This document shows, one piece after another, positions 12,133-21,010 of a DNA stretch of 64,000 nt; position 1 is the stretch's first letter; every line of letters begins with the position of its first letter. The stretch is from JBKPNX01 sp046732855 (GTDB lineage: Bacteria > Pseudomonadota > Alphaproteobacteria > Geminicoccales > Geminicoccaceae). The notes under the pieces are model-generated. The model did no database searches. It worked only from the letters and a program-made list of their open reading frames with translations, and was not told the DNA's origin. The position numbers and the translations under genes are program-made. The stretch spans positions 1 to 64,000 of the forward strand of contig JBKPNX010000007.1 of NCBI GenBank assembly GCA_046732855.1, read 5' to 3'.

Positions 12133-13947
12133 TCAGAGATCGCTGATCAGCGCGGTCGCCACGGCGATTGACCGGGCCTCCCGGTCGAGCCCGACCCGGC
12201 TGAGCGCACGCAGGCAGGCGACCAGAACTTCCGGATGAGCAGTTTCCGGCCGGCCACTCAGCATGTGGAGCACGAACAGTACGGTCTCGCCGATCCGGCG
12301 CTCCGCCGCGGCGTGTTCCAAGCGACGCCACAGCACGGCCGCCGGGGCGGCCTGCTGGCGTTGGTCGTGGCCCGCCAGCAAGGCTGGCCATACCTCGGCT
12401 CCAACCGGCGCGCCGGCGCCCTCGAGCAACGCAAATAGACGCTCGGCCACGGCCGGATCGGCGCCAGTGGCGCTCCGCCACGCCTTGAGCCCGCCACCGT
12501 CGATGCGCGGCACGGCATCGCTGCCGCCGACCCCGGCGAGCGCGAACAGCGGGATCAGACCGGCCACGGCACCGTCGGACCGCGTGTCCTGGCCCGCCTC
12601 GGCGGTCAGCAGCGACAGCCAGCGGACCGCGGGAACCGGCCGCTCCGCTGCGAGCAGCGCCCGCGCCACACTCGGCGCCACGCCCGTGAGCTGGCGCTCG
12701 ACCGGCAGCTCGATAAACGACTGCGCGAATACGTCGGCGACTACGAAGCGCTCGCCGCCGCGCGCCGCCTGCCAGGCGGCATCCAACAGCGCGCCCCGCG
12801 CCGCCGGATCGCTCTGCGCCCGGACGGCGGCGTAGGCGGTGGCCCGAGCCGCGGCATCCCAATGGCTCGCAACCCACAGCGGATCGCCGTCGCCTTCAGG
12901 GGCCCGCTCGGCATACCCCTCGGCCACCCGGTCGGCCGAGGTCGCACCGACGAGGAACGCCCGTTCGAGCGCCGCCAACTGCTGCCCGTTGGCGAGGACC
13001 TGGTTGCGCGCCACGGCGGCCAGCACCGGCGGTTGGGCCTGCGTGACAACCTCCGCCGGCAGCGGCCACTCGGCGAGGGCCAAAAGCGCCAGGTGGATCG
13101 GGGCCGGTTCGGCGAGGCCCTCGGGCGGCGGCGGTCCGGTCTGATCGATGATCGCGGTTGCCAGCGCGAAGAACGCGCCATCGGTGGTCTGGCCGGCTTC
13201 GCGCATGAGGTCGAGCCCGAGTCGCGCGCCGCCGCGATCTTCGTCGACCAGGTGGCAATAGACCGCGACCTCCGCCCAGAATTCCGCCTCGGCGGTCGGC
13301 GCCAGCGAGTCCGCGAGCCGACACGCGGCCACATCGTCGCCCAGGAGCAAATCGACCTCGGCCGCTCTTCGTGCGAGCACCGAATCCGTGGTGGGTGGCG
13401 GCAGACGTTCGACCAGCGCCTGGGCGGCGTCCAGATCGCCCATGCCGACCAGCCGCTCGATGCGCAGCGCCAGCAGATGGCCGGGCTCGCGGCCGCCGAC
13501 CGGCCCGCCGCTGACGAGCAGGCGCCGCGCGAGCTTGCGCAGCGGCGGTACCTGGGTGATCACGGGCAGGTCGGTCAGCAACTGGTCCACCAGCTCCGGA
13601 TCGCTGCCCTGCCAGAGAGGGCGGGCGAAGCCACCCTCGGCCGGCCCGCTCAGGCCAATCGCATCCAGCTCCGGCGCGGCCAGCCCCTCGACCACGAGCC
13701 GGCCGGCTGGCTCGGCAGGAGCCGTGGACTCGGCGTGGGGCATGGCTGCTGTCGCATCGGGCGCACGCAGTGGCGGCTGTGTGTGCTCCGCGACGGGCTC
13801 TTCCTCAGGTGGCGTGGCGCGCTCGGGGAACAGCCGGATCGGACCCTGTTGCGCCATGCCGGGCGGCGGCCTCCCTATGACTGCCGCGGCGACGACCGCA
13901 GCGGCGCAGAGGCCTAAGGCCGTGCGCTGGAGAGACGATCGGATCAC
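12133..13947 (-). CDS. Large secreted protein of unknown function, helical-repeat type
   Basis: The 604-residue protein begins with a signal peptide (hydrophobic run at about 9-25, cleavage near GMAQQ). A Pro/Glu/Ala-rich linker follows (about 35-80), and then about 500 residues of amphipathic Ala/Leu helices resembling degenerate TPR or SEL1-like solenoids (for example LDAAQALVERLP and AAEVDLLLGDDVAACRLAD). No catalytic motif is visible. Homologues sit beside aroK in many Rhodospirillales and are sometimes mislabelled antifreeze glycopeptide-related, an Ala-rich compositional match only. It starts at GTG 13947, five bases after a 46-residue membrane protein gene, and is followed by xerD, so a three-gene unit is likely. 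Its conservation beside aroK suggests an envelope function. Confidence 0.7.
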   Translation of the reverse strand: MIRSSLQRTALGLCAAAVVAAAVIGRPPPGMAQQGPIRLFPERATPPEEEPVAEHTQPPLRAPDATAAMPHAESTAPAEPAGRLVVEGLAAPELDAIGLSGPAEGGFARPLWQGSDPELVDQLLTDLPVITQVPPLRKLARRLLVSGGPVGGREPGHLLALRIERLVGMGDLDAAQALVERLPPPTTDSVLARRAAEVDLLLGDDVAACRLADSLAPTAEAEFWAEVAVYCHLVDEDRGGARLGLDLMREAGQTTDGAFFALATAIIDQTGPPPPEGLAEPAPIHLALLALAEWPLPAEVVTQAQPPVLAAVARNQVLANGQQLAALERAFLVGATSADRVAEGYAERAPEGDGDPLWVASHWDAAARATAYAAVRAQSDPAARGALLDAAWQAARGGERFVVADVFAQSFIELPVERQLTGVAPSVARALLAAERPVPAVRWLSLLTAEAGQDTRSDGAVAGLIPLFALAGVGGSDAVPRIDGGGLKAWRSATGADPAVAERLFALLEGAGAPVGAEVWPALLAGHDQRQQAAPAAVLWRRLEHAAAERRIGETVLFVLHMLSGRPETAHPEVLVACLRALSRVGLDREARSIAVATALISDL

Positions 13948-13952
13948 CTCGA

Positions 13953-14093
13953 TCAGCGCGGAAAGGTATCGTCCGGCAGGACCCGCTCGACCCGCGCGGT
14001 CGGCGGCGGAATTTCCCAGGTCACCAGAAATACCGTGCCGCCCAGCACCAGCACGAGCAGCAGCACGATGAGAAAGCGGTTGATCGTGGACAT
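13953..14093 (-). CDS. Small single-pass membrane protein, 46 residues
   Basis: An ATG at 14093 opens a 46-residue frame: a short polar start (MSTINR), a strongly hydrophobic helix of about 18 residues rich in Leu and Val, then WEIPPP and a charged tail ending VLPDDTFPR. The shape, one helix followed by a W-E/D-IPPP motif, is that of small conserved membrane proteins found next to aroK in related genomes. It is five bases upstream of the large secreted protein gene on the same strand and divergent from aroK. The tail would lie in the periplasm if the N-terminus is cytoplasmic. Function unknown. Confidence 0.7.
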   Translation of the reverse strand: MSTINRFLIVLLLVLVLGGTVFLVTWEIPPPTARVERVLPDDTFPR

Positions 14094-14233
14094 CGGCCTC
14101 AGCGCTGTCCCAGTTCTGGCCCGGCGAAACGCTTGCCTCCAGCCGGGATCGCCGCTTTATATGCCAATGCGTGACGCAGTTTCAACGTCCGGTCAAGAGT
14201 CCGGATCACTAATCGCCTAAACGGCATGGCCCG

Positions 14234-14797
14234 ATGGCACCGCCGGTCACCACCACCCAGCGCCCGCCAATCGACCGCACCGTGGTCCTGATCGGCATGA
14301 TGGGCGCCGGCAAGACCGCCGTGGGCAGGCGGTTGGCCAAGGTCCTGGGCTGGCCGTTCCAGGACGCCGATGCGGCGATCGAGGCAGCCGCCGGCACCAC
14401 GATCAGCAACATTTTCGCCGAGATCGGCGAGGCGGCGTTTCGCGAGAAGGAGCGGCGGGTGATCGCGCGATTGCTCGGCGAGGAGAATCAGGTCCTGGCG
14501 CTCGGCGGTGGCGCGTTCATGGATCCGGCGACCCGGGCGTTGGTGCGCGCCAGAGCGCTGTCGATCTGGCTGCGCGCCGACCTCGATACGCTCGTGCGGC
14601 GGACGGGCCGTCCGGGCAAACGGCCGCTGCTCGTCCAGGGTGACCCGCGTGCCACGCTCGCCGAACTGCTGGAGCGACGGACCCCGATCTATGCCGAGGC
14701 GGACCTGATGGTCGACAGCAGCAATGCCCCGGTGGGGGCGGTCGTCAACCGCGTGCTCGAGGCGCTCGCGGCCTATGCGGACGGAGCGTCGACGTGA
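14234..14797 (+). CDS. aroK: Shikimate kinase
   Basis: AroK phosphorylates shikimate at O3, the fifth step of the shikimate pathway. The 187-residue product has Walker A (GMMGAGKTAVGRRLA, about residues 20-34), the substrate-binding DADAAIE segment, FREKERRVI, the GGGAFMD shikimate-binding loop and the lid region with RPLL-like KRPLLVQGDPRATL. An N-terminal extension of about 15 residues precedes the fold. It ends in a GTGA overlap with aroB, so the two are translationally coupled. Confidence 0.95.
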   Translation: MAPPVTTTQRPPIDRTVVLIGMMGAGKTAVGRRLAKVLGWPFQDADAAIEAAAGTTISNIFAEIGEAAFREKERRVIARLLGEENQVLALGGGAFMDPATRALVRARALSIWLRADLDTLVRRTGRPGKRPLLVQGDPRATLAELLERRTPIYAEADLMVDSSNAPVGAVVNRVLEALAAYADGAST

Positions 14798-15906
14798 GCC
14801 GGGACGAGCGGGTTCCCGTCGACCTCGGCGAGCGCAGCTACGACATCGTGGTCGGCAGCGGGCTCCTGGCGCGTGCCGGACAGGAGCTGGCGCCGCTGCT
14901 GCGCCGGCCGCAAACGATCATCATCACCGACGCCAACCTGGCCGCCACGCCGCACCTCGGGGTCCTGGAGCAGAGTCTCGAGGCCGCCGGCATCGACCAC
15001 GGCCGCATCGTCGTGCCGCCCGGCGAGACAACGAAGAGCATGGGGCAGCTCGGCGAGTTGCTGGAGCGGGTGCTCGATCAAGGCGTCGACCGGGCCACCA
15101 CGATCCTCGCGCTCGGCGGGGGGGTGATCGGCGATCTTGCCGGATTCGCCGCAGCCATCCTGCTGCGCGGGCTGGACTGCGTGCAGGTGCCGACCACGCT
15201 GCTGGCCCAGGTCGACAGCGCGATCGGCGGCAAGACGGGCATCAACACCCGCCATGGCAAGAACCTGGTCGGCGCCTTCCACCAACCGCGCCTGGTGCTG
15301 GCCGATACCGCCGTGCTGGCCAGTCTGCCGCCGCGCGAGCTGCGCGCCGGCTACGCCGAAGTGGTCAAGTACGGTCTGATCGATCGGCCCGAATTTTTCG
15401 CCTGGCTGGAAGCTCACGGGCATGACGTGATCGCGGGCGACGCGGCGGCGCAGCAGTATGCCGTGCGCGAGAGTTGCCGGGCCAAGGCGGCGGTGGTAGC
15501 GGCCGACGAGCGCGAAGGCGGCGTGCGCGCCCTGCTCAACCTGGGCCACACCTTCGCCCATGGCCTCGAGGTCGCGTGCGGCTACGGCGACGAGCTGCTG
15601 CATGGCGAGGCGGTCGCCGTGGGTATGGTGCTGGCGTTCGACCTCTCGGTCCGGCTCGGGCTGTGCCCCGCTGCGGACGCCGACCGGGCGCGCGCCCACC
15701 TCGCCGCCGTCGGCCTGCCGGTCACGCTGGGCAGCATCAAGGCCACAGGCTTCGATCTGGAGGCCCTGGTGGTCGCGATGAATTATGACAAGAAGGTCCA
15801 GGCCGGCCGGCCGCGGTTCGTGCTGACCCGAGGCATCGGACGGGCGTTCGCTGGCGCCGAGGTCGCGCCGGCGGAGCTCAGGGCGCTGCTCGAGGCGGCC
15901 GCCTGA
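14794..15906 (+). CDS. aroB: 3-dehydroquinate synthase
   Basis: AroB cyclises DAHP to 3-dehydroquinate using NAD and a divalent metal. The 370-residue product has GGGVIGDLAGFAAA (NAD-binding region, near 108), QVPTTLLAQVDSAIGGKTGIN, the metal-site Glu in AGYAEVVKYGLI, the metal-binding His in LLNLGHTFAHGLE, and HGEAVAVGM. Length matches the family. The start is a GTG that overlaps the aroK stop, giving the common aroKB operon. The gene for the CNNM/CBS protein follows after a 135-base gap. Confidence 0.97.
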   Translation: MSRDERVPVDLGERSYDIVVGSGLLARAGQELAPLLRRPQTIIITDANLAATPHLGVLEQSLEAAGIDHGRIVVPPGETTKSMGQLGELLERVLDQGVDRATTILALGGGVIGDLAGFAAAILLRGLDCVQVPTTLLAQVDSAIGGKTGINTRHGKNLVGAFHQPRLVLADTAVLASLPPRELRAGYAEVVKYGLIDRPEFFAWLEAHGHDVIAGDAAAQQYAVRESCRAKAAVVAADEREGGVRALLNLGHTFAHGLEVACGYGDELLHGEAVAVGMVLAFDLSVRLGLCPAADADRARAHLAAVGLPVTLGSIKATGFDLEALVVAMNYDKKVQAGRPRFVLTRGIGRAFAGAEVAPAELRALLEAAA

Positions 15907-16041
15907 TCGGCCGCGCCGCGACCGCTAAGCGTTATGATCGCTTCGCCAGGCACAGTGCTTTCCCCCGCAGGCGAGCTCGGTCTCTGCCTGACCGGCCCGC
16001 GCCGGGCGGATCGGCGCCGGTTGAGGAAAGGGTGAAGCGCC

Positions 16042-17352
16042 ATGGCGTCAGCCGTGCTCAACACGGTCGCCGTGATTCTGCTGCTGTTGGCGAACGCATA
16101 CTTCGTCGCGGCCGAATTCGCTCTGGTCCGGGTGCGGCGGTTCCGGATCGAGACCCGCGCCGAGCAGGGCAGCGGCGCCGCCCGCCTGACCTTGCGCATG
16201 CTCGATGACCTCGAGGCCTATCTCGCCGCCTGCCAGCTGGGCATCACCATGGCTTCGCTCGGCCTCGGCTGGGTCGGTGAGCCCGCGGTCGCGGCGCTCC
16301 TGGAGCCGGCGTTTCGGGCTTTGGGCCTGAGCAACGCCCTGCTGCACACCGTCGCGTTTTTGTCCGGTTTCCTGCTGTTTTCGTCGCTGCACATCGTCGT
16401 CGGCGAGCAGGTGCCCAAGACTTTCGCGATCCGCCAGGCGGAGCCGATGGCCTTCGCCGTCGCCTATCCGTTGCAGCTGTTTTATCTGCTGTGGTTCCCT
16501 CTGAATTGGTTGTTGAACCGGGCATCGCAGGCGATTCTCAGCGGCTTTGGGGTCGAGCAGGCAACCCACGGCGACGTGCTGACCAGCGAGGAGCTGCGCG
16601 AGTACATCGAGGCCTCCGGCGCGCACGGCAGCATGCGCAAGCAGGAGCGCGACATGCTCGGCGGCATCCTTGATCTCGCCGAGGTCGAGGTCAGCGAGAT
16701 CATGACCCACCGCAAGAGCATGGAGACCCTCGACGCCGACACGCCGCTCGAGCAGATCCTCGAGCAGGTGGTCGCGAGCCCTCATTCCCGCCTGCCGGTG
16801 TGGCGCGGTGACCCAGACAGCATCATTGGCGTGCTGAACGGCAAGGATCTGTTCGCCGCGGTGCACCGATATGGCCGCAAGCTGGAGGGCGTCGATCTGC
16901 TGGGCCTGTGCACCCCGCCCTGGTTCATTCCCGACACCACGCCGCTGCGCAAGCAGCTGGTGGCCTTCCGCCAGCGCCACCAGCACCTGGCCCTGGTGGT
17001 CAACGAATACGGTGATCTCGAAGGGTTGGTCACGCTTGAGGACATCATCGAGGAGATCGTCGGCGAGATCGCCGACGAGCGCGACGTCGAGCCGGTCGGC
17101 ATCGAGGAGCAGCGGGACGGCTCGGTCCTGGTCAGCGGCTGGATCACGGTGCGCGATCTCAATCGTCAGTTCGACTGGCGCCTGCCCGACGAGGAGGCGG
17201 CGACCGTCGCCGGGCTGGTAATCAACGAGGCGCAGCGCATTCCCGAGGTGGGGCAAAGCTTCGCGTTCCACGGCTTTCGCTTCGAGGTGCTGCGCCGTCA
17301 GCGCAACCAGATCGTGCTGTTGCGGGTGATTCCGCCGGCCGCCGCAGCCTGA
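16042..17352 (+). CDS. CNNM/CorC-HlyC family membrane protein with CBS pair
   Basis: The 436-residue protein has a CNNM transmembrane domain (about 1-195) with four hydrophobic segments and the typical ANAYFVAAEFALVRVR start. A pair of CBS domains follows (about 215-335, including LPVWRGDPDSIIGVLNGKDL and NEYGDLEGLVTLEDIIEEIVGEI), and then a CorC_HlyC domain (about 350-430). Such proteins are linked to magnesium or cobalt efflux and are widely but misleadingly called haemolysins. Its place downstream of aroKB is a conserved Rhodospirillales arrangement. Ion specificity cannot be read from sequence. Confidence 0.88.
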   Translation: MASAVLNTVAVILLLLANAYFVAAEFALVRVRRFRIETRAEQGSGAARLTLRMLDDLEAYLAACQLGITMASLGLGWVGEPAVAALLEPAFRALGLSNALLHTVAFLSGFLLFSSLHIVVGEQVPKTFAIRQAEPMAFAVAYPLQLFYLLWFPLNWLLNRASQAILSGFGVEQATHGDVLTSEELREYIEASGAHGSMRKQERDMLGGILDLAEVEVSEIMTHRKSMETLDADTPLEQILEQVVASPHSRLPVWRGDPDSIIGVLNGKDLFAAVHRYGRKLEGVDLLGLCTPPWFIPDTTPLRKQLVAFRQRHQHLALVVNEYGDLEGLVTLEDIIEEIVGEIADERDVEPVGIEEQRDGSVLVSGWITVRDLNRQFDWRLPDEEAATVAGLVINEAQRIPEVGQSFAFHGFRFEVLRRQRNQIVLLRVIPPAAAA

Positions 17353-17472
17353 GTGCGTGCCGCGCGGTCCGACCTCCAACGAGCTTTGCGCGGCCCAGTT
17401 GACCCATCCCCAATCCGGCGCGAAGCCCTGACGGGCGGCGTCTGCGCGCGCCGGACCGACGGAGCTTCTGTC

Positions 17473-18284
17473 CTAAAATGCCGTCCCGGCGAGAAACGCG
17501 CGGGCAGTCGTGATATCGGCGAGGTCGCGGCCGAGGAGCTTGGCACGCTGGACGACCTGCTCGACCAGGTCGGGCATTGCGCGGGGCGAGACTGCCGTCG
17601 GCGCGCCACAGGTTGTTCTCGAAGCCGACCCGCGCGTGGCCGCCGAGCCCGGCCGCGGTCAGCACGCAGGCGGCTTCGCTCCGCCCGAACGCGCACGCTG
17701 CCCAGGGACAGGCGGGGCGACGAGGTAGGGCAGCAGGTCGCCAGGCTGTGCATCCGTGCCGTCACCGTGCCGCCGGGAACGAACAGGACGAACGGCCGGC
17801 GCTGCGGGATCACGCCGCGCGCGCGCAGATCGTGAAATTTCGCCACCTCGTCCGACACATAGAGGATGTACTGCGGCGCGATCCGCTCGTGCTCCACCAA
17901 GCGAGGAACGCCGCCGCTTGATCAGCGCCTCCTGGTCCGGAATCAGCTCGCGCAACGTACGCGATACGCCTCGGGATGGAGCGCGCGCACCATCGCCATC
18001 TGCTCGGCCGGGACGTAGCAGCCGAGCGCCTCGGTGGTGGTCTGGATCATCATGCGCTCGCCGACCTTCCGGCGCACCGCGTTGATCGCGGCCCGATAGC
18101 GTTTTGCATCCAGGGTATGGCGGCCATCGTCGGAGCGCACGTGCACGTGCAGCACGCTCGCGCCCGCCTCGGCGCAGCGCACCCCCTCATCGGCGATTTC
18201 CGCAGGCGTGATCGGCAGCTTCGCATGGTTCGCCTTAGTCCGGCGCGCGGCGTTCGGCGCCACAATGACCACCAGCGGAGTCAT
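17473..18284 (-). pseudogene. Frameshifted beta-keto acid cleavage enzyme (BKACE, DUF849)
   Basis: From ATG 18284 the minus strand encodes a good BKACE N-terminus: VVIVAPNAARRTKANH, LPITPAEIADEGVRCAEAGAS, then LHVHVR with the zinc-ligand His pair. The frame is lost near 17960, but the family sequence continues in other frames: LRELIPDQEA, then EHERIAPQYILYVSDEV and FVPGGTVTARMHSL, then PWAACAFGRSEAACVLTAAGLGGHARVGFENNLW, ending in RAFLAGTAF and a stop at 17473. The total span (812 bases, about 270 codons) is close to full length, so the gene was complete and has since taken about four indels. Functional BKACEs condense a beta-keto acid with acetyl-CoA; this copy cannot make an intact protein unless the frameshifts are sequencing errors. 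Confidence 0.85.
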
Positions 18285-18561
18285 GCCGCCTGGCCGGACT
18301 GTTGCCGGTGCGCGCGGACCGCCGCGATCACCGCGGGATGATCGTGAGCCTGGCACGATATCGCTGCGCCGCGCTGGCATCGATATCGCAGCCGGTACGG
18401 TGGACGTTCGTGGACTCCTTTGCGCCACACAGGATCGGGCAGTCGTGCTCCGGCTGCCAACAGCACAAATCGCTTATGGAACGGCGTTCGCAGGCAGGCT
18501 TCCTACATAGCGGGTAACGCGCTTGGGCACCGCGGCAAAGCTTCGGCACCAGCGTTTGCGA

Positions 18562-19146
18562 TCAGGAGCGCACGAGCGGCGCGAAGCCCTCACGCACGTT
18601 TGCGCTCAGGCCGGCGTCCAGATCGCGCACCAGGTCGCGCACCAGTTCATAGCCGATGCGCTGGCGCTCGGCGTAGCCTGCCCTTTCCGGAATGGCGCGC
18701 GTGCGCGTCGCCGCCGTGCTGACCGAGCGGACCACCGAGCCCGCGGGGTCCAATTGGTCGATGCGCACCTTGAGCCGCCCTTCCAGGCGCGCCGCCGCTT
18801 CGATGGTCAGAAGGCCCCGTACACCGGAGGCGGTTTCAAGCGCTTTCTCCTGGACCGAGGCGTCCAGGATCACCGCTTGCAGACGGTCCGCGCCGCCGAC
18901 CGCGCGGAAGCGCTGCTCGAGCAGCGCGCGGCTCGCGGCCTCAGGGGTGAGCGGCAGCGTGTGGTCGACATAGGGCGGCGCGCCCGCAGGGCGATAGACG
19001 CTGTCGGTCGTGATCCGCCCGACCGCAAGCTCCAGAGGTGGCCGGTTGCCGAAGTCGAGCGGCGGCGGCGCGAAGGTCTGGTATTCGCTGGCGCAGCCGG
19101 CGAGCAGTCCGATGACGAGGCAGAGCCAAGCGCGCGCGGCAGTCAC
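18562..19146 (-). CDS. Conserved lipoprotein of unknown function
   Basis: This 194-residue product starts at GTG 19146 and has a short signal peptide ending in a lipobox (LLAGC), so it is probably a lipid-anchored envelope protein. The mature part resembles the LPS-assembly/ABC-transport auxiliary lipoprotein type in outline: a strand-rich N-terminal half with PPLDFGNRPPLEL, and a helical C-terminus with RIGYELVRDLVRDLD. The similarity is weak and no family is claimed. It lies 12 bases downstream of hslO at the end of the argD-argF-hslO group. Confidence 0.7.
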   Translation of the reverse strand: MTAARAWLCLVIGLLAGCASEYQTFAPPPLDFGNRPPLELAVGRITTDSVYRPAGAPPYVDHTLPLTPEAASRALLEQRFRAVGGADRLQAVILDASVQEKALETASGVRGLLTIEAAARLEGRLKVRIDQLDPAGSVVRSVSTAATRTRAIPERAGYAERQRIGYELVRDLVRDLDAGLSANVREGFAPLVRS

Positions 19147-19158
19147 GCGCAGCGCCGC

Positions 19159-20079
19159 TCAGTGCACCCTTCCGTGCAGCCTCGCCAGCTGCGCGTCATC
19201 GAAACGGAAATCGATATTGCAGAACTGGCAGGTGACGATCACGTCGCCGGCTTCGTCCCTCATGTCGTCGAGCTCATGCTCGGGGAAGCGGCGGAGCATG
19301 GTCTCGACCCGTTCCCGACTGCACCGGCAGCCGAAGCGTAGCCCGTGCGGCGTGAACACGCGCACGCCCTCCTCGTGAAACAGATGCAGCAGCAGCCGCT
19401 CGGGCGCCAGGTTGGGGTCCACGAGCTCGGCCGCGGTGGCCGTACCGAGCAGGAGCATGGTCCGCCGCCAGTCCTCGAGTGCCCGCTCCTCGCTCGAATC
19501 GTCGCGGGCCTCGTCGGCGAGCCGCTGGATCATGATGCCGCCGGCGCGCCAGCGCGTGCCCTCGTCATCGGCGACCCGGTCCACCGCGATCTTCAATCCG
19601 GTCTTGAGCTGCTCGCTCTGCCGGAAATAGGCCTGCATGCAGTCGGTGAGCGTCGGGCCACTCAGCTCGACGATGCCCTGATACGCTTGGCCGAGCTGGT
19701 TCTGGTCGACGGTGAACGCGAGCCGGCCGTGGCCGAGCAGGGCGTGCACATCGGTCCCGGAGGTCCGTGCCAGACGCGCCTCGTCGTAGCGCGCATAGCC
19801 ACGCATGGCGCCCTCGTTGGTGCAGTCCGCGAGCATCAACGACACCGGGCCGTCGCTCTGGATCTGCAGGCTGAAGGTGCCATTGAACTTCAGCCCGCCC
19901 GCGAGCGTCGCGGCGAGCACGAACAGCTCGCCGAGCATTCGCCCGACCGGCTCGGGATAGTCGTGCCGGGTCAGCACGCGGTCGACCAGCGCGCCGAGCC
20001 GGACCACCCTGCCGCGCAACGCCGAGCGCTCCAGCTGGAACGGCCGCAGGAGATTGTCGGCGATCAGACTGGCGCTCAT
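19159..20079 (-). CDS. hslO: Redox-regulated chaperone Hsp33
   Basis: Hsp33 is a holdase activated by oxidation, which releases zinc and forms disulfides. The 306-residue product (start ATG 20079, MSASLIADN) has the typical core with LKFNGTFSLQIQSDGPVSLMLADC and RGYARYD. Its C-terminal zinc site is CRCS plus CQFC, giving the CxC...CxxC cysteine set. The frame stays open upstream, but 20079 fits the family N-terminus and lies 19 bases after argF. The linkage argD-argF-hslO is widely conserved in alphaproteobacteria. Confidence 0.93.
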   Translation of the reverse strand: MSASLIADNLLRPFQLERSALRGRVVRLGALVDRVLTRHDYPEPVGRMLGELFVLAATLAGGLKFNGTFSLQIQSDGPVSLMLADCTNEGAMRGYARYDEARLARTSGTDVHALLGHGRLAFTVDQNQLGQAYQGIVELSGPTLTDCMQAYFRQSEQLKTGLKIAVDRVADDEGTRWRAGGIMIQRLADEARDDSSEERALEDWRRTMLLLGTATAAELVDPNLAPERLLLHLFHEEGVRVFTPHGLRFGCRCSRERVETMLRRFPEHELDDMRDEAGDVIVTCQFCNIDFRFDDAQLARLHGRVH

Positions 20080-20098
20080 CCGCTCACTCCGGCGGCCC

Positions 20099-21010
20099 TC
20101 AGCCGAGACACCACGCCAGGATGCCCTTTTGCGCATGTAGGCGGTTTTCCGCCTGATCGAATACCACCGAACGCGGACCGTCGATCACCTCGGCGGCGAC
20201 CTCCTCGCCGCGATGCGCCGGCAGGCAGTGCATGAACAACGCGTCCGGCTGCGCCAGCGCCATCAGCGCCGCATCGACCTGATACGACGCGAGCAGGTCG
20301 CGCCTTCGTTCCGAATCGCGATCGTTCATCGACACCCACACGTCGGTCAGGACCGCATCTGCCCCGGCGACCGCTTCACGCGGATCATCGAACAGCTGAA
20401 CGCGCGCCTGGCGCTCCGCGGCCCAGGCCAGCACCGCGGGGACCGGCGCGAGTTCCGGAGGGCATGCCAGGCGCAAGCCGAAGTCGAATCGCTGGGCGGC
20501 GTGCACCCAGGAATTGGCCATGTTGTTGCCGTCGCCGACCCAGGCGAGAGTGCGGTCGCGGATCGGCCCGCGGTGCTCCTCGAAGGTCATGACGTCGGCC
20601 ATGATCTGGCACGGATGGGAGTGGTCGGTGAGCCCGTTGATCACCGGCACCGTGGCGGCCTCCGCCAGCTCCAGCAACTTGCTGTGGCGATCGGTGCGGA
20701 TCATGATCGCATCGACGTAGCGGGACAGCACGCGGGCGGTATCGGCGATGGTCTCGCCGCGGCCGAGCTGCATGTCCCTGCTGTTCAGCACCACGGCGTC
20801 GCCGCCCAGCGCCTTGATCGCCACCTCGAACGACACCCGCGTCCGGGTTGAGGGCTTGTCGAAAATCATCGCGAGCGTCTTGCCGGCGAGCCGGAGCCTG
20901 CGGTCCCGCGATCCCAACGACTTCAGCTCGCTCGCCTGGTCGAGGATGGCGCGCAAGGTGCCTGCATCCAGCTCGCCGATATCCAGGAAATGCCGTACCA
21001 GTGCGCTCAT
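20099..21010 (-). CDS. argF: Ornithine carbamoyltransferase
   Basis: ArgF makes citrulline from ornithine and carbamoyl phosphate. The 303-residue protein has the carbamoyl-phosphate loop STRTR at 54-58, the HPCQ motif (LTDHSHPCQIMADVMT), WVGDGNNMANSW, the DVWVSMND ornithine-side motif and HCLPAHRGEEV near the C-terminus. Its start codon overlaps the argD stop by four bases, so synthesis is coupled to ArgD. With argJ at the left end of the window, three arginine biosynthesis steps are present, in two separate loci. Confidence 0.97.
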   Translation of the reverse strand: MSALVRHFLDIGELDAGTLRAILDQASELKSLGSRDRRLRLAGKTLAMIFDKPSTRTRVSFEVAIKALGGDAVVLNSRDMQLGRGETIADTARVLSRYVDAIMIRTDRHSKLLELAEAATVPVINGLTDHSHPCQIMADVMTFEEHRGPIRDRTLAWVGDGNNMANSWVHAAQRFDFGLRLACPPELAPVPAVLAWAAERQARVQLFDDPREAVAGADAVLTDVWVSMNDRDSERRRDLLASYQVDAALMALAQPDALFMHCLPAHRGEEVAAEVIDGPRSVVFDQAENRLHAQKGILAWCLG

